Source of the DNA: Mortierella alpina | Taxonomy: Eukaryota > Mortierellomycota > Mortierellomycetes > Mortierellales > Mortierellaceae | Reading direction: 5' to 3' | DNA length: 64,000 bases | Assembly (NCBI GenBank): GCA_029449245.1 | Contig: JANATF010000011.1 | Coordinates: 62,001 to 126,000, forward strand | Shown here: piece by piece, positions 49,452 through 58,805 of the stretch | Layout: the number at the start of each line of letters is the position of its first letter | Numbering within the stretch: the first letter of the stretch is position 1 | Program-made: the position numbers and the translations under genes | Notes under the pieces: model-generated | The model's input: only the letters and a program-made list of their open reading frames with translations | Databases searched by the model: none | Told to the model about the DNA's origin: nothing

Positions 49452-50993
49452 TCACTTTAATGGCAATTGAGCCACGACCGTAGCCACAGATCGGGTTCGA
49501 TCCTCGATCAACGACACCTCATCCAAAACGACATCCAGTCCAAGTCGCTCAAGGATATCACGCGCTTCAGTTTTGGACTGCAGTCGATGGGCAGGACCTG
49601 GTTTGGAGTAGCGGGGCAAATCCACGTCCGAGACAAATGTGCTCAAAAGCACGAATCCACCCGGACGTAGCCAGTGTTGGACCAGAGGCTCCATAAGGGG
49701 TCGTTGCAGGAAACGGATCATGACGATGAGATCGAATCGATCGTCATCGTCATCTTCATCGTCATCACCTCCATGATGGTTCTTGTCGTTTTTGCAAGTG
49801 CGCGCGTTTTTGATGCGAAGCTGCTGCAGCTGCAATCGATCTTGCTCTGGGTCTTGATAACGAATGTTGTTGAGAAGTAAACGAGGGCTTGAGGAGGAGG
49901 AGGGCTGGGATGGGGAAGCCCAAAAGACGCCTGTGGTTGGATCGACCTTGCCGACAAGAGTGGACACGCGTGATGCTAGATCTAGCTCCTGATCCAGATC
50001 CAGATCCAGATCCAGATCCAAATGTAGACCCGAAGAATGGTCTCGGCTCAGCTGTTGCAAAGACGGGAAAGTATCCTTCGCGAGCTGTAATGCGCGCTCG
50101 CATGCATCCTTGCGCTGATCCATGCCCACGACTGTCCATTGGGCTCTACCAAAGGAAGAAGAAGAAGGATCTTTGTCGTTGGCAGTGCGCGCAACCATGT
50201 AGGTCATGTCGCGTCCAGATCCACAGCCCATATCCAGGCAGCGAAGGACGGTGGCAGGCAGTGGTGCGAGGTCTGATGGCGGCTGTTCAGTGTCCAGAGC
50301 GGATGTAGGTGTTTGGTTGGATGGTCGACGCAGTTGGAGTAGACGGCGTTCGATCGAGGGTAGCATCTTGACGAGGACTGGGTTCGGCATGAACAAGAAG
50401 TTGTAGCGTGATGACTGGGTTGACCTTGAGAGGTGACCAGCTGTCTCGATGGAGAGCTGCGGCGACTCGACCGATCCTTGTTTTTGTCCCTGTCCGTGTC
50501 CCTGTCCCTGCCCCTCTCGCTCTCCTTGTCCTCGTCCTTGTCTGGTTGGATGGTCAAGTGGAGTTAAGGACAACTCGTGCGCGAATGTGGACCAAAAGAT
50601 GGGATGGTCTTCAAAGGTCCAGTCGGGCTTCCATCCGCGGGACCGTAGCAGGTCGCTTGGTTGGAAATGAGTTTGCTGAGACGGACCCGTATCATCAGGG
50701 CAGCTATGGACTTGTTTGAAGCTCACTGTCAGTCCTGCATCCTTGAATTCTGTGCATGTGGGTTCGCGAGCTGATTGTAGAACGGCAAAGGGCGTTTGTT
50801 TGGGCGGGAGCTGGAACCATGACCGATGGAGGTGGTCGTGCGGGATGTTGGTCGAAGGTGCGAGGTGCCTTGCACGGTAGGCTGAGCGAGATCGCGTGTC
50901 GAGGATGAGATGGGGTGCAGCGGAGGCGAGGAAGGAGCGGATCGTGCGTTGGATCGTGTTCTGCAGCTGGATCCGTGCCTCTGTGGATCTCAT
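49452..50993 (-). CDS. SAM-dependent methyltransferase with N-terminal rhodanese-like domain
   Basis: A single-exon frame. The ATG at 50993 gives 513 residues; the frame is open further 5' to 51224 without another ATG, and that part overlaps the inverted repeat near the Fanzor stop. Residues about 15-75 look like a rhodanese/Cdc25-type fold (HLILDTRSRSAYRARHLAPSTNIPHDHL), including the Asp-x-Arg and Arg-x-x-x-Ala-Arg-His-Leu signature. I see no clear catalytic Cys loop. Low-complexity Gln/Gly/Glu repeats follow. Class I methyltransferase motif I lies near residue 251 (LRCLDMGCGSGRD), then VVGMDQRKDACERAL (motif II-like), FDLIVMIRFLQRP, and LRPGGFVLLSTF. A Leu-Asp hexanucleotide repeat occurs in between. 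Such rhodanese-methyltransferase fusions are known in fungi and green lineages, but the substrate is not known to me. Confidence 0.78.
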   Translation of the reverse strand: MRSTEARIQLQNTIQRTIRSFLASAAPHLILDTRSRSAYRARHLAPSTNIPHDHLHRSWFQLPPKQTPFAVLQSAREPTCTEFKDAGLTVSFKQVHSCPDDTGPSQQTHFQPSDLLRSRGWKPDWTFEDHPIFWSTFAHELSLTPLDHPTRQGRGQGEREGQGQGHGQGQKQGSVESPQLSIETAGHLSRSTQSSRYNFLFMPNPVLVKMLPSIERRLLQLRRPSNQTPTSALDTEQPPSDLAPLPATVLRCLDMGCGSGRDMTYMVARTANDKDPSSSSFGRAQWTVVGMDQRKDACERALQLAKDTFPSLQQLSRDHSSGLHLDLDLDLDLDQELDLASRVSTLVGKVDPTTGVFWASPSQPSSSSSPRLLLNNIRYQDPEQDRLQLQQLRIKNARTCKNDKNHHGGDDDEDDDDDRFDLIVMIRFLQRPLMEPLVQHWLRPGGFVLLSTFVSDVDLPRYSKPGPAHRLQSKTEARDILERLGLDVVLDEVSLIEDRTRSVATVVAQLPLK

Positions 50994-51073
50994 TCGGACA
51001 TTGCTCGGGGTGCAGAGCAGAGCGTAGTGTGGCTGTGTGGTCTTGTCAACGCTGTCCAGGGCACACGTCGGGT

Positions 51074-51112
51074 GTCCTTGTGTTCCCCTCGTACGAGGCA
51101 GTCCACAAGGAC
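51074..51112. repeat. Inverted repeat with nested palindrome just after the Fanzor stop
   Basis: GTCCTTGTG at 51074-51082 and its exact reverse complement CACAAGGAC at 51104-51112 enclose a 12-base perfect palindrome CCTCGTACGAGG at 51087-51098. Transcribed from the minus strand this folds into a 9-bp stem topped by a 4-bp stem with a four-base loop. It begins 47 bases past the stop codon of the Fanzor reading frame. Candidate guide-RNA scaffold, element end or 3'-UTR structure; the sequence alone cannot decide. Confidence 0.6.
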
Positions 51113-51159
51113 GAGAACCGACAATTTTTAGCGTGCTGGCGAACACGCAAACTTTGTAG

Positions 51160-54058
51160 CTAGACCGGCTTGCGCTTCTGGCTGCTGGGGCTGATGCAGG
51201 AGCTGGTGCCACTGTTGGTGCCACTGTTGGTGCCGGGGTCGCTTTGGGTCCAAATCAAAGAGCCATTCTTGTCTTTCGGTTGTAAATAATCGGGGCGCCG
51301 AAGGTGCACAAGATGGCTTTGAACGATGATTGCCATGTTGTTGCCAGCCATGACGTCCCGATGGTGGTACGTCCCGCACTCTCTGCAGTAGAGGCGACGG
51401 AGTGTCACTTGGGCCACGAAATTCTTGCACTGCGGGCAGCGCTTCGAAGTATAAAACTCGTTAACGCCCAGGACAACGTAGCCGAGGGAACGACACTGAA
51501 GTTGTCAAAAAAAAAATGTGTTACAGAAGGCTCTGAGAACCAGCAATGTGTGCTCGTTTGCAACAAATGGCTAACCTTCTGGATGAAGTACGAGGCAAAT
51601 GCCTCATGCAACGAGCCAAGCCCAGACTTCGACTTGAATTCTCCAAGCCCTATAGCGATCACAACTTTGTCCTTGGGGTCCCTGTGTCGGCCGATGCTTC
51701 CCCCAATCATTCCGAGCAGGCGGTCCGTGATCGTCTGGAACTCGCCCAGGTGGGCTCTTCGCTGGTCCCATTGGTGTCGTACGATGCTCATATCCCCGTT
51801 GTAAAATTGGTCCAGGTGTTCAGCGACCTTTCGAGAATCATCCTTGTCTTGGTCCTTGTCCTTGTCCTTGATTATGTACTTTGCGTGATCAACAAAGTCT
51901 GACTGTAGCCCTCGGCGAGGAGATATCCGGCTCTCCATGGCTGCAATTGATTCGCTGCATCCCAGGGGGACCGTTTCCTTCCTCTCAGACAGCCATGCTC
52001 GGTATCGGAAGGATGGTTGGTACACGGCCTTTGACTTTACAGCGAGGTTACAGTGGATAGGCGGTGCTTCTTGAGGAATGGATGGATCCCTGGGCCTCAA
52101 GGCGTAGGCACCGACAACACAATTTTGACCGAGATCCAGGGCGAGTATCGAAATATTAGATGGGTCACAACCCCATAGACGAGAGACGTCCTCTTGCGAC
52201 CGGACGACGTTCCTGATCTCCGTAAGATAATCCGCCGTTCCATGGCTGGTCGACGTAAGGCGCTCGGGGAGGACACTCTCGGGGAGCCTTCTATACTTCA
52301 CTGCTAGCAACTCCTTCATTTTGAACGCCAACAGTTGAAGGCACAGACCATTGGTTCTGATTGAGCCGTAGAGAGTATATCCATTGGAATTGTACTCGTT
52401 TGGCCTGAACCCGACTGCGCGAGTTGTGGCATAGTCTTCGCGGATCTGATCCAATGTCATCGTGGTGGTTTGCCTCATGTAGCCTGTGGCCCCGCGCCGC
52501 GCACCTCGGCCAACGCTCGACACAAGTCGAGTCAACAAGTATCCTGGCCCCTGTAATGCGAGCAACCTCGATGCCTCTGCCTGAGTTTTGTTGCGGTCTG
52601 TCATGTTCAGAATCTTTCTTATCTCCTCCTTCAAGATCTCGCTTGACCAAAACAACACCAAGAGATTGGCTTCTGAGAATAGGACATATGGCTGAAGAAT
52701 CGGTGACAAGGGCGCCGTCGTATATCGGTTGTCGAGCATAGCATTCAGGCGCACAAAATTAATGATTGCTGGGAGTTCGTAGCGGATCCTGATGTCGGTG
52801 GTAGGAGGCAGCATACCCTTGTCAATCATTTTCTGTAGCTATTGTTGCCAATGATGTTATAGCGTCAGCCTTCAAAGTATTCAAATAAAGGCAATATTGA
52901 TTGTCGATTTGAAGCAATACCTTGTCTTGAATTTCCAGGGTTCCCTTACGGAAATGGCGCCGAAACTCACTGGACATCTCTGCAGCGGACGATGCCACTA
53001 AGGGCCTAGCAGGAAATTCAGTTCGGGCTGGAGTGGAAGACTTGACCCACGGATCACACAATCCAAGCGTATAAGCCCGGTCCACAAGGGCCTCCAGTGA
53101 CTTGTCATGCTTCGACGTGCAGTGACAGATTCCTGTGTGCTGCAGCTGCAGCAACATCGAGATAAATCGTCCCTGATCCGAAGTGTCCTCTTCTTCAGGC
53201 GCTTGTGGTTCGTCATCATCTTGAAGTTCGTGCTGGCTCGCCTGACCGTCACTTTTGTCGTTCCTTTTGGGCTTGGAGATTGGCGGACAGAGAAGGTCCA
53301 GAATATTGAGGAGCGTCTTGTCGTCGTCCGACATGGCCTCCCTATCCTGTGCAACAGCTCGCTGCACGAGCCCGTCATCTATAATTGCCTTCTGGATAAC
53401 TCCACCTACCAAGGCCTGGGCGGATCTCTTGGCTGAGGATGCCTGTCGTGATGCTCTCCTCAACATTCTGGCAACCTCTTTTGCGATTTCTGATCCAGCC
53501 TCATCAAGGCCATCAATCTGAACGCCCAGTTCGTTCTGGACGCTCAACCGTGCGCCGTGGGAGTTTGCTGCCAATGTGCCGACTTGCAAGGTGACAACAG
53601 GGTGTTCCACAGACAACATTCTTACGAGATTTGGCTTGCGGGTGGTGCTGAGGCTTGCTCGAATTTCATCATGGGTCTTGTCTGGCGCGGTCTTCTTCCT
53701 CTTCGCTGGCTTTTCAAGAGCGTCAGAACTAGTCGAGCTAGTGACTTCTGGCGTTATCTTGTGCTCCTTCCACTTGAACTGTTTCATAGCAGGTGGTGAC
53801 GGATGTTGTTTTATGCGGACTCGTTCCTTGGGTGAGTATCGTGGACGATGGCGAGGGACTCTTGTACGCGCCAACGCTGGATGTGCTGACTTCAAAGTAA
53901 TCTCAGCCATGTCGGGTGCACCCTCGTCGACCGGTACCATCTCGATGTCCGTCACGCTGTCTGCTTGTGTCGTTGAAGGCGTAGGCAGGTCAATGGTCCT
54001 GAATTGGTTGAACTTTTGGGTTGGCTTATGGCGGCTAGGTGTGCCGCCATCCATGGCT
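51160..54058 (-). other. Fanzor part of the fusion gene
   Basis: Exons 3-5 of the gene above. Exon 3 (379 residues) is a Lys/Arg/Ser-rich, mostly disordered N-terminal region with basic patches (KRKKTAPDK, RTRVPRHRPRYSPKER) that could carry nuclear import. Exon 4 begins LQKMIDKGMLP and holds the guide-binding and RuvC-I parts, including ELPAIINFVRLN, FRPNEYNSNGYTLYG and a Lys-Asp low-complexity insert. It also has VVIAIGLGEFKSKSGLGS, where a canonical RuvC-II Glu might lie. Exon 5 begins CRSLGYVVLGVNEFYTS and carries the alternative Glu, the zinc ribbon and RuvC-III. If this is a separate gene, its ATG would be at 54054. Confidence 0.85.
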
Positions 54059-55285
54059 CTACAGGTTGAAGGTAAAAGCAGCAGCTTCATGTGAATGCTG
54101 TGTAATCGCAGCGACTTGGTAACATTTCTCTATATAATAACACGCAGCAGTAACACGAACAACGGTGGACATGAGGCTAGGCTTACTTGGACTCTTGGCA
54201 CAAGGCTCTAGCCTCCTCTGACATTGCTTTGAGCTGCGTGCAAAGCTGCTCATACTCGGACTGCAGGGTCTGGTGGCGCGTGTTCAATGCGGACGAAGGG
54301 TTGCCTGGTGTTGCTGTCTGCTCCATGGTGACAAACACTCGCTGAGAAAGTTCGAACGAGATATCGGTGTTGTTTCTCCGCACAACATCCTGGTGACAGC
54401 GATATTGTCCAACAGTTTCTTGGACATCTATGTAGAAAAAGCAGAGAGCCTGTCAATGATCGCTGGACAAACTGATAGTCATTTTCTGTGGATATATAAT
54501 GAACGTATACCCTTACCAACTGCAATAATTCCCTTTATCAGCTTGTAGTTCGTGGCCGTTCCCAGTCGGTAAACATTCGAGTCGTAATCATTTTTAGACA
54601 CAATGCAGAGCGCCGTCAACTGTATCCTAGATAATCCAGTGGCTTTCAGCAGGTCGGGGACCTTGTAGACGAGGAGCTTTGACTTTGTCACCAAACGCCA
54701 CACTGTCTTGACCCTTGCGTAGGCGAGAAAATCGCAGTCCTTCGTCAAGACCACGTCTCCTTCCTGGTAATCGCGCGCGATCTCGACATCCGCTTCACAA
54801 GAACTCAGGACGACCGCCCAACCTTGCTGATGAAGGTATTCTCTCAGTTGTTGTCGGAGCTCGAAAGACCAGCGAAATGATGTTCCGAGCTTTTTTTTCA
54901 CGGCGAGGTGCTGTTGTTTGGTGGCGGGTCGACGATGTTGAACTCGGCTCCTAAGAGTCACCATACCCTCTTCGACAAAGTCTAGAGTCGACCTCCTCTT
55001 TTGATCTCTGGCCTCGTGCGTAGCTGCCTTCTCCAAGGCAGGTTGCCCATCCAGATAGCAAACCACCGAGATTTTCAAGTGACCGACTAGACTTGTCAAA
55101 GCGCGCTCAAAAATGGCAGCAGCCATGTCTGGTGGGTGCGTCGAGTAAGCTCTTTGGATGGCTGCGAATAAACACGACGAGACGTCGAGTCTGACCGTGC
55201 CGTGGTGGTGTTGATGAGGCAACGAGGCCGGGGTAGGATCATACCCTTTTTTTCGAACCAGAGGCCACAGTTCGTGAACACCCAT
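51160..55285 (-). CDS. XPG/FEN-like nuclease fused to Fanzor (eukaryotic TnpB-type RNA-guided nuclease)
   Basis: Preferred gene model: exons 55285-54517, 54427-54187, 54058-52921, 52838-51576 and 51495-51160, giving 1248 residues. The N-terminal third is a FEN1/XPG-type nuclease (MGVHELWPLV start). The rest is a Fanzor, with RuvC-I in ILALDLGQN (Asp about 951), NEFYTSKRCPQC (Glu about 1150 plus the first Cys pair), CRECG (second pair) and HHRDVMAGNN (Asp about 1184). If exon 2 were read through its donor it would stop one codon later (stop at 54183-54185). The alternative is therefore two genes, a 337-residue XPG-like protein and a 910-residue Fanzor starting at 54054. The fusion is favoured because the 128-base gap is a phase-preserving intron (GTAAGC donor, pyrimidine-rich CTGTAG acceptor) and leaves little room for terminator plus promoter. 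No stop or frameshift is seen in any exon. Confidence 0.85.
54187..55285 (-). other. XPG/FEN1-like nuclease part of the fusion gene
   Basis: Exons 1-2 of the gene above. The seven metal-site acids of FEN1 (D34, D86, E158, E160, D179, D181, D233) all have counterparts: D34 in VRLDVS, D79 in VVCYLDGQ, E164 and D166 in SCEADVE, D183 and D185 in TKDCDFLAY, and D233 in SKNDYDSNV. One is an Asp in place of Glu. The N-terminal Met-Gly needed by FEN-type enzymes is present. After the fold, exon 2 adds a Gln/Glu-rich helical segment (TLQSEYEQLCTQLKAMSEEA) that would be the linker to the Fanzor part. If it is a separate gene, the stop is at 54183-54185. Confidence 0.85.
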
Positions 55286-55572
55286 GACAAGATTAGGTTG
55301 TTTCTTTGTGAACTGGGATCGTGTTTTGAGGAGTGTGATCTGAGTGCGAAAGCGCAAAAGGGTTGAAAGGGTCTAAACTCGTAGCGAGGTGTGTACAAGA
55401 AAAAGAGATAGGCGAGTGGGCGCCAAGATCAAGTTCCAAGCCTTTTTCAGTCACTTAAGGACATTATCCTTAAGACGCCCGAAGAACCTATATGGAATCC
55501 ATCCACTCAAGTCTGGATGGCTTCCAACTCTATGGAGAGGTTCTTTTGATTACACTACAAGTCTCCAGAAGG

Positions 55573-56658
55573 CTAGAACACTTTTGAGTGAAAACTTGAT
55601 GAGCGCATGTGGGTGGGGTGTAAACAAGGACACGTCTCGATAAGCATCAATGTAATTGAAATGTGTGTACTGTATTTGTTCGTTGATGCGCAGAATGAAG
55701 CAGCGATCTCTAACTTCGCCAAAATAACGTCTGAGAAACACCGTCGATGGCGCTTTAGGAGCCTCCAACATAGCCGGATAGAGGGAGCTTCTTGAACTGA
55801 GAGTTCCCCGAGGAAAGATTCACCTTGAAGCTTCCAATGGTCAGTACGGCGAAACTCAGTGAGGAATTCGATGGTTGCCAATGCGATATGCCTACAGCTC
55901 GCGCTCATCTGGACAAAGGCAGGGAAAGTGCAAGCCCTTCAAGGAGCCCATGCGATGTTAATCTCGTACGTACTCGGAGGACTTTTGAACGACTCAACAT
56001 TGAACACGGCCAGCTGGTCCGCAGTCGGAATCAAAAAGACGGCCTCAGGATACTCCGCACGTTGAGATCCCTGTGGTTCGACGCTGCTAGATTGGCAGCC
56101 AAAGTCTCCCTCGCCCCTGGAGCCATCTGGCCGACTTGCACTATGTACCGCATACACATCTGCTTGGTAGTGTGGAATCGCGGTGTCACTGAGGATCTAA
56201 ATAACGCTATCAATGCGCCGCTGTCTGCTTGCTCTTGAAAAAAAGTGTTTTTATTGAAAGAAATTGTGCCAGGATGCGACGTAGTTGTTTGTGTTAATCC
56301 AAACAAAGGAGACACCTTCACGCGGGCAAAATATCCACTGTCTCCTATCCGCCGCAATCGAATCGAAATAGCTCCTGTCCATGTACTGAATCAACTTCGG
56401 CGCCAGATCCCGCCATTCGTCCCTGAAGGCCTCGACTAGAGTGTACGACTTGCCTTCTATTCGTGCATAAAGAATCGCACGTACTTGAGCTCGTACCTAC
56501 AGTGGAATTGTAGCTTATTAGCGGATATTTGCGCAGTTGATTCCGTCCGCTTCATCCTTCATAGCAAGGAGCCATCCCTCGAGTAGCTGCAACTGAGAGA
56601 TCTTCGCCAAGAAGAACTCGACAGGAATGCCGAAACCCACTTCTCTGTTCTTTGACGG
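55573..56658 (-). pseudogene. Decayed MULE-type transposase with SWIM-like zinc finger
   Basis: Fragments of one protein lie in order on the minus strand. A (56658-56521): GIPVEFFLAKISQLQLLEGWL, followed by stops; the middle of the catalytic domain, where a metal Asp and a CHWH-type motif are expected, is missing. B (56496-56251): ILYARIEGKSYTLVEAF, ending TNNYVASWHNFF, the hallmark TNNYVESWH region of MULE/SWIM transposase-like proteins. C and D (about 56200-55870): FLIPTADQLAVFNVESF, then a TGA, then in the same frame ACTFPAFVQMSASCRHIALA, a SWIM finger whose second Cys has become Phe. Pieces A and B are in one frame with three stops between them. The copy is dead. It lies 5' of the XPG-Fanzor gene on the same strand, 287 bases from its ATG. 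Confidence 0.6.
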
Positions 56659-56849
56659 CTATCGTATAGGTATGTATCACGTCTGTATGTGGCGGTCTCA
56701 GCTGCGTTCCTGTCCTCATCCTCCATCTCATCACGGGGAGCTTCTCCTCGAAGAGTATTAAGAGACCTACTGACTTGAACGAATAACAGTAAGGTTAGCA
56801 TAGGGAAATCACTGGCAGCAGCGGAGTAGCTTGAGGATGAATCTCATAC

Positions 56850-57096
56850 CAACTCGGATTGCCGCTTGGAGGACCTCTTCATCTTCCACGCTGTCCGGGG
56901 AGGTTAATGGCACTTGAGTTAATGCGCTGATGGCAAGTGATGAGTCTTCAGTAGCCAAAGTGCTGCTCAGAGTGACGGATGGGGGTCGTCTGGTGTTGCC
57001 ATTGTTTGAGAACGGGTGGTGTGGTGCTGGGGAACGGTGTGGTGAGGAATGGAGTGGTGAAACAATTCGCGCCAAAAAAGAACGCGTGAGTGACAT
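56850..57096 (-). CDS. Doubtful N-terminal exon, unknown
   Basis: An ATG at 57096 opens an 82-codon Ser/Thr/Pro-rich frame (SLTRSFLARIVSP at the start, VEDEEVLQAAIRV at the end) that runs into a good GTATGAG donor. A possible continuation from about 56786 reads SRSLNTLRGEAPRDEMEDED before merging into the transposase relic. It may be the 5' end of that relic or of a truncated host gene. Divergent from the Spo7-like gene. Confidence 0.25.
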
Positions 57097-57518
57097 AGTA
57101 GTATTTTGTAATGCGATAGTGGGGGAACATAAGGGATCTCGCACACGTCGAGAGCACGTGATTGCTGGCACCGAAGTATGGCTGCTTTGCCTTTGCCCAT
57201 CCACAGACGTTCCTCTGCTCCTCTGCTCCTCGTTCCATCTCGCTTCCGGTCTGGCACTCTGTTGGATGCCAATGCCCCTGTCTACCGCCATCCTCGCCGC
57301 ATAGCACTGCACCACTCTTGCGCACCGCCATCCCCGCCCCCCATACCCTCTTGCTCCCATCGCTTTGCATCCCATGCCCATTGCATGCCTTCCTGTTCTG
57401 TGAACCTTTCTGCACTCTAAACACACACACACACACACACACACGTCTGGACATTCTTTTTCTTCTTCCTCTTCTTCCTTCAGCATACAACCCCACTCCC
57501 CGATTCAGCACAGCAGCG
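57097..57518. other. Promoter and leader of the Spo7-like gene
   Basis: Contains an (AC)n run at 57419-57444 and a T/C-rich stretch to about 57482. A minus-strand frame running through it is low-complexity. Confidence 0.45.
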
Positions 57519-58805
57519 ATGGCCGATTCAGCATCATTCTCTCCAGTGACGCAGGTCACGGATGCATCAGCACCTGCCCCGACCGAGGAACGGGTTTCGG
57601 AGGAGCAGTTCAACTCTCGGCACGCTTCCTCAGTCACCTATCGAGATCTACTGATCTTTGAGGAGCGACTCAAGCTCAACATGATCCGCCTTAGGAAAAG
57701 GCAACAGAAATACGAAGGTACAGCCGAGACGCTTGAAGGAAACGTTGGCTCTGTTCATTCACAAGATAGTACGATTACTGACGTGCGTCATGGCCCCTAT
57801 GGATCCTCCTTAAAATGCGAACTGCCATAGCATTTCTGGGCTCGCTGATTGCCGTGATCGCATACTGTGCATTTGTCACTTTTTATAGGCCGAGTCAGGT
57901 ACGAAAACCCCAGTTGCGTGCTTTATGGGTTTATGGGAACGACAAGGGAGACATGAGTGATCGGGACGCGATCAGCCATCCTCACGCCACAACTCATCAT
58001 CTACAAAAGAAGATATTCACGTTGAGCCGAGCAGATCGATTCAGTGTTAACGCTTCTTGTTTGTTTCTGTAGGCGTACGCTGTCCAAATGTTGCACAAGT
58101 TCTTCCTCCTCGTCTCGTGCACAACCCTGTTCCTGTTCTTTGCCACAGGGATGTATTCGGAAAAGCTGGGATACTCTTCAAAGTAAGGCAGCAAGTCGAT
58201 CATTTGGGGGTCTTCTTCCGGATCGGAGGCTTTTTTTGAGGACCACTCTCAGCTATTAACACTTTCAATGTTTTTTCTTTCCTGGCAGATTCGTTCCGCA
58301 GTGCAACAGGGTTCTACGCATATTCAACATGCACTTTAACCGCGACAACCGGCCCGAGCTGTCATTTTTCCGAAAAGTGCCTAGACAGTTTCAGGAGGGG
58401 TTTAGTACCTATAAGGTCAGCTACTTTAAACGCAGGTCGGAAAAGCGCGCCGCTGCAGCGTTGGCAAGAGCTTCGGGATCCATGAATGGCGGAGGCGGAG
58501 GCGGCGGCAGCAGCAGTAATACTGCCACTTTGGGCGTCAACCGGACCTTGAGTGGACAGGGCAGCAGGCGGTTACAACCTTCGACACGAGGTAGGCGCGT
58601 GGCAGGGAGCGGATCTGCATCTGGATCAGACTCAGGCGTCCGACCTGCGTCCCTGTCGATGAGGGGGACGCCTTCCTCGATGGCAAGGGTCAGTGGCGAG
58701 GGTTTGAGGCCATTGAGGTCCTTGTCGTCGAGTTTGCCCTCTGCGTCTGCATCTGTCTCAACGACAGGTGGTGTCGCCACCCTTAGTCGACAGGGGTCTA
58801 GCTAG
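57519..58805 (+). CDS. Spo7 / CNEP1R1-like nuclear envelope phosphatase regulatory subunit
   Basis: Regulatory membrane subunit of the Nem1-Spo7 (CNEP1-NEP1R1) phosphatase that activates lipin (Pah1), and so steers phosphatidate towards triacylglycerol. Exons are 57519-57717, 57831-57898, 58073-58182 and 58289-58805, in phase, giving 297 residues. The diagnostic helix is YRDLLIFEERLKLNMIRLRKRQQKYEA (conserved part quoted only as YRDLLIFEERL), followed by a hydrophobic hairpin. TM1 is FLGSLIAVIAYCAFVTFY and TM2 is FFLLVSCTTLFLFFATG. Next come MHFNRDNRPELSFFRKVPRQF and FSTYKVSYFKRR, typical of the family's cytosolic tail. The last about 130 residues form a Ser/Gly/Arg-rich extension not found in the short animal proteins. 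Confidence 0.88.

Noticed and set aside
50994-51224. 5' extension of the methyltransferase frame
   Set aside because: Contains no ATG, overlaps the Fanzor 3' exon and the inverted repeat; the ATG at 50993 fits the rhodanese-like start.
51405-51575. Continuation of the Fanzor exon 4 frame to a stop at 51405
   Set aside because: It reads through a good GTTAGCC donor; splicing to 51495 restores the E-F-Y-T-S and zinc-ribbon motifs, so the read-through tail is intron sequence.
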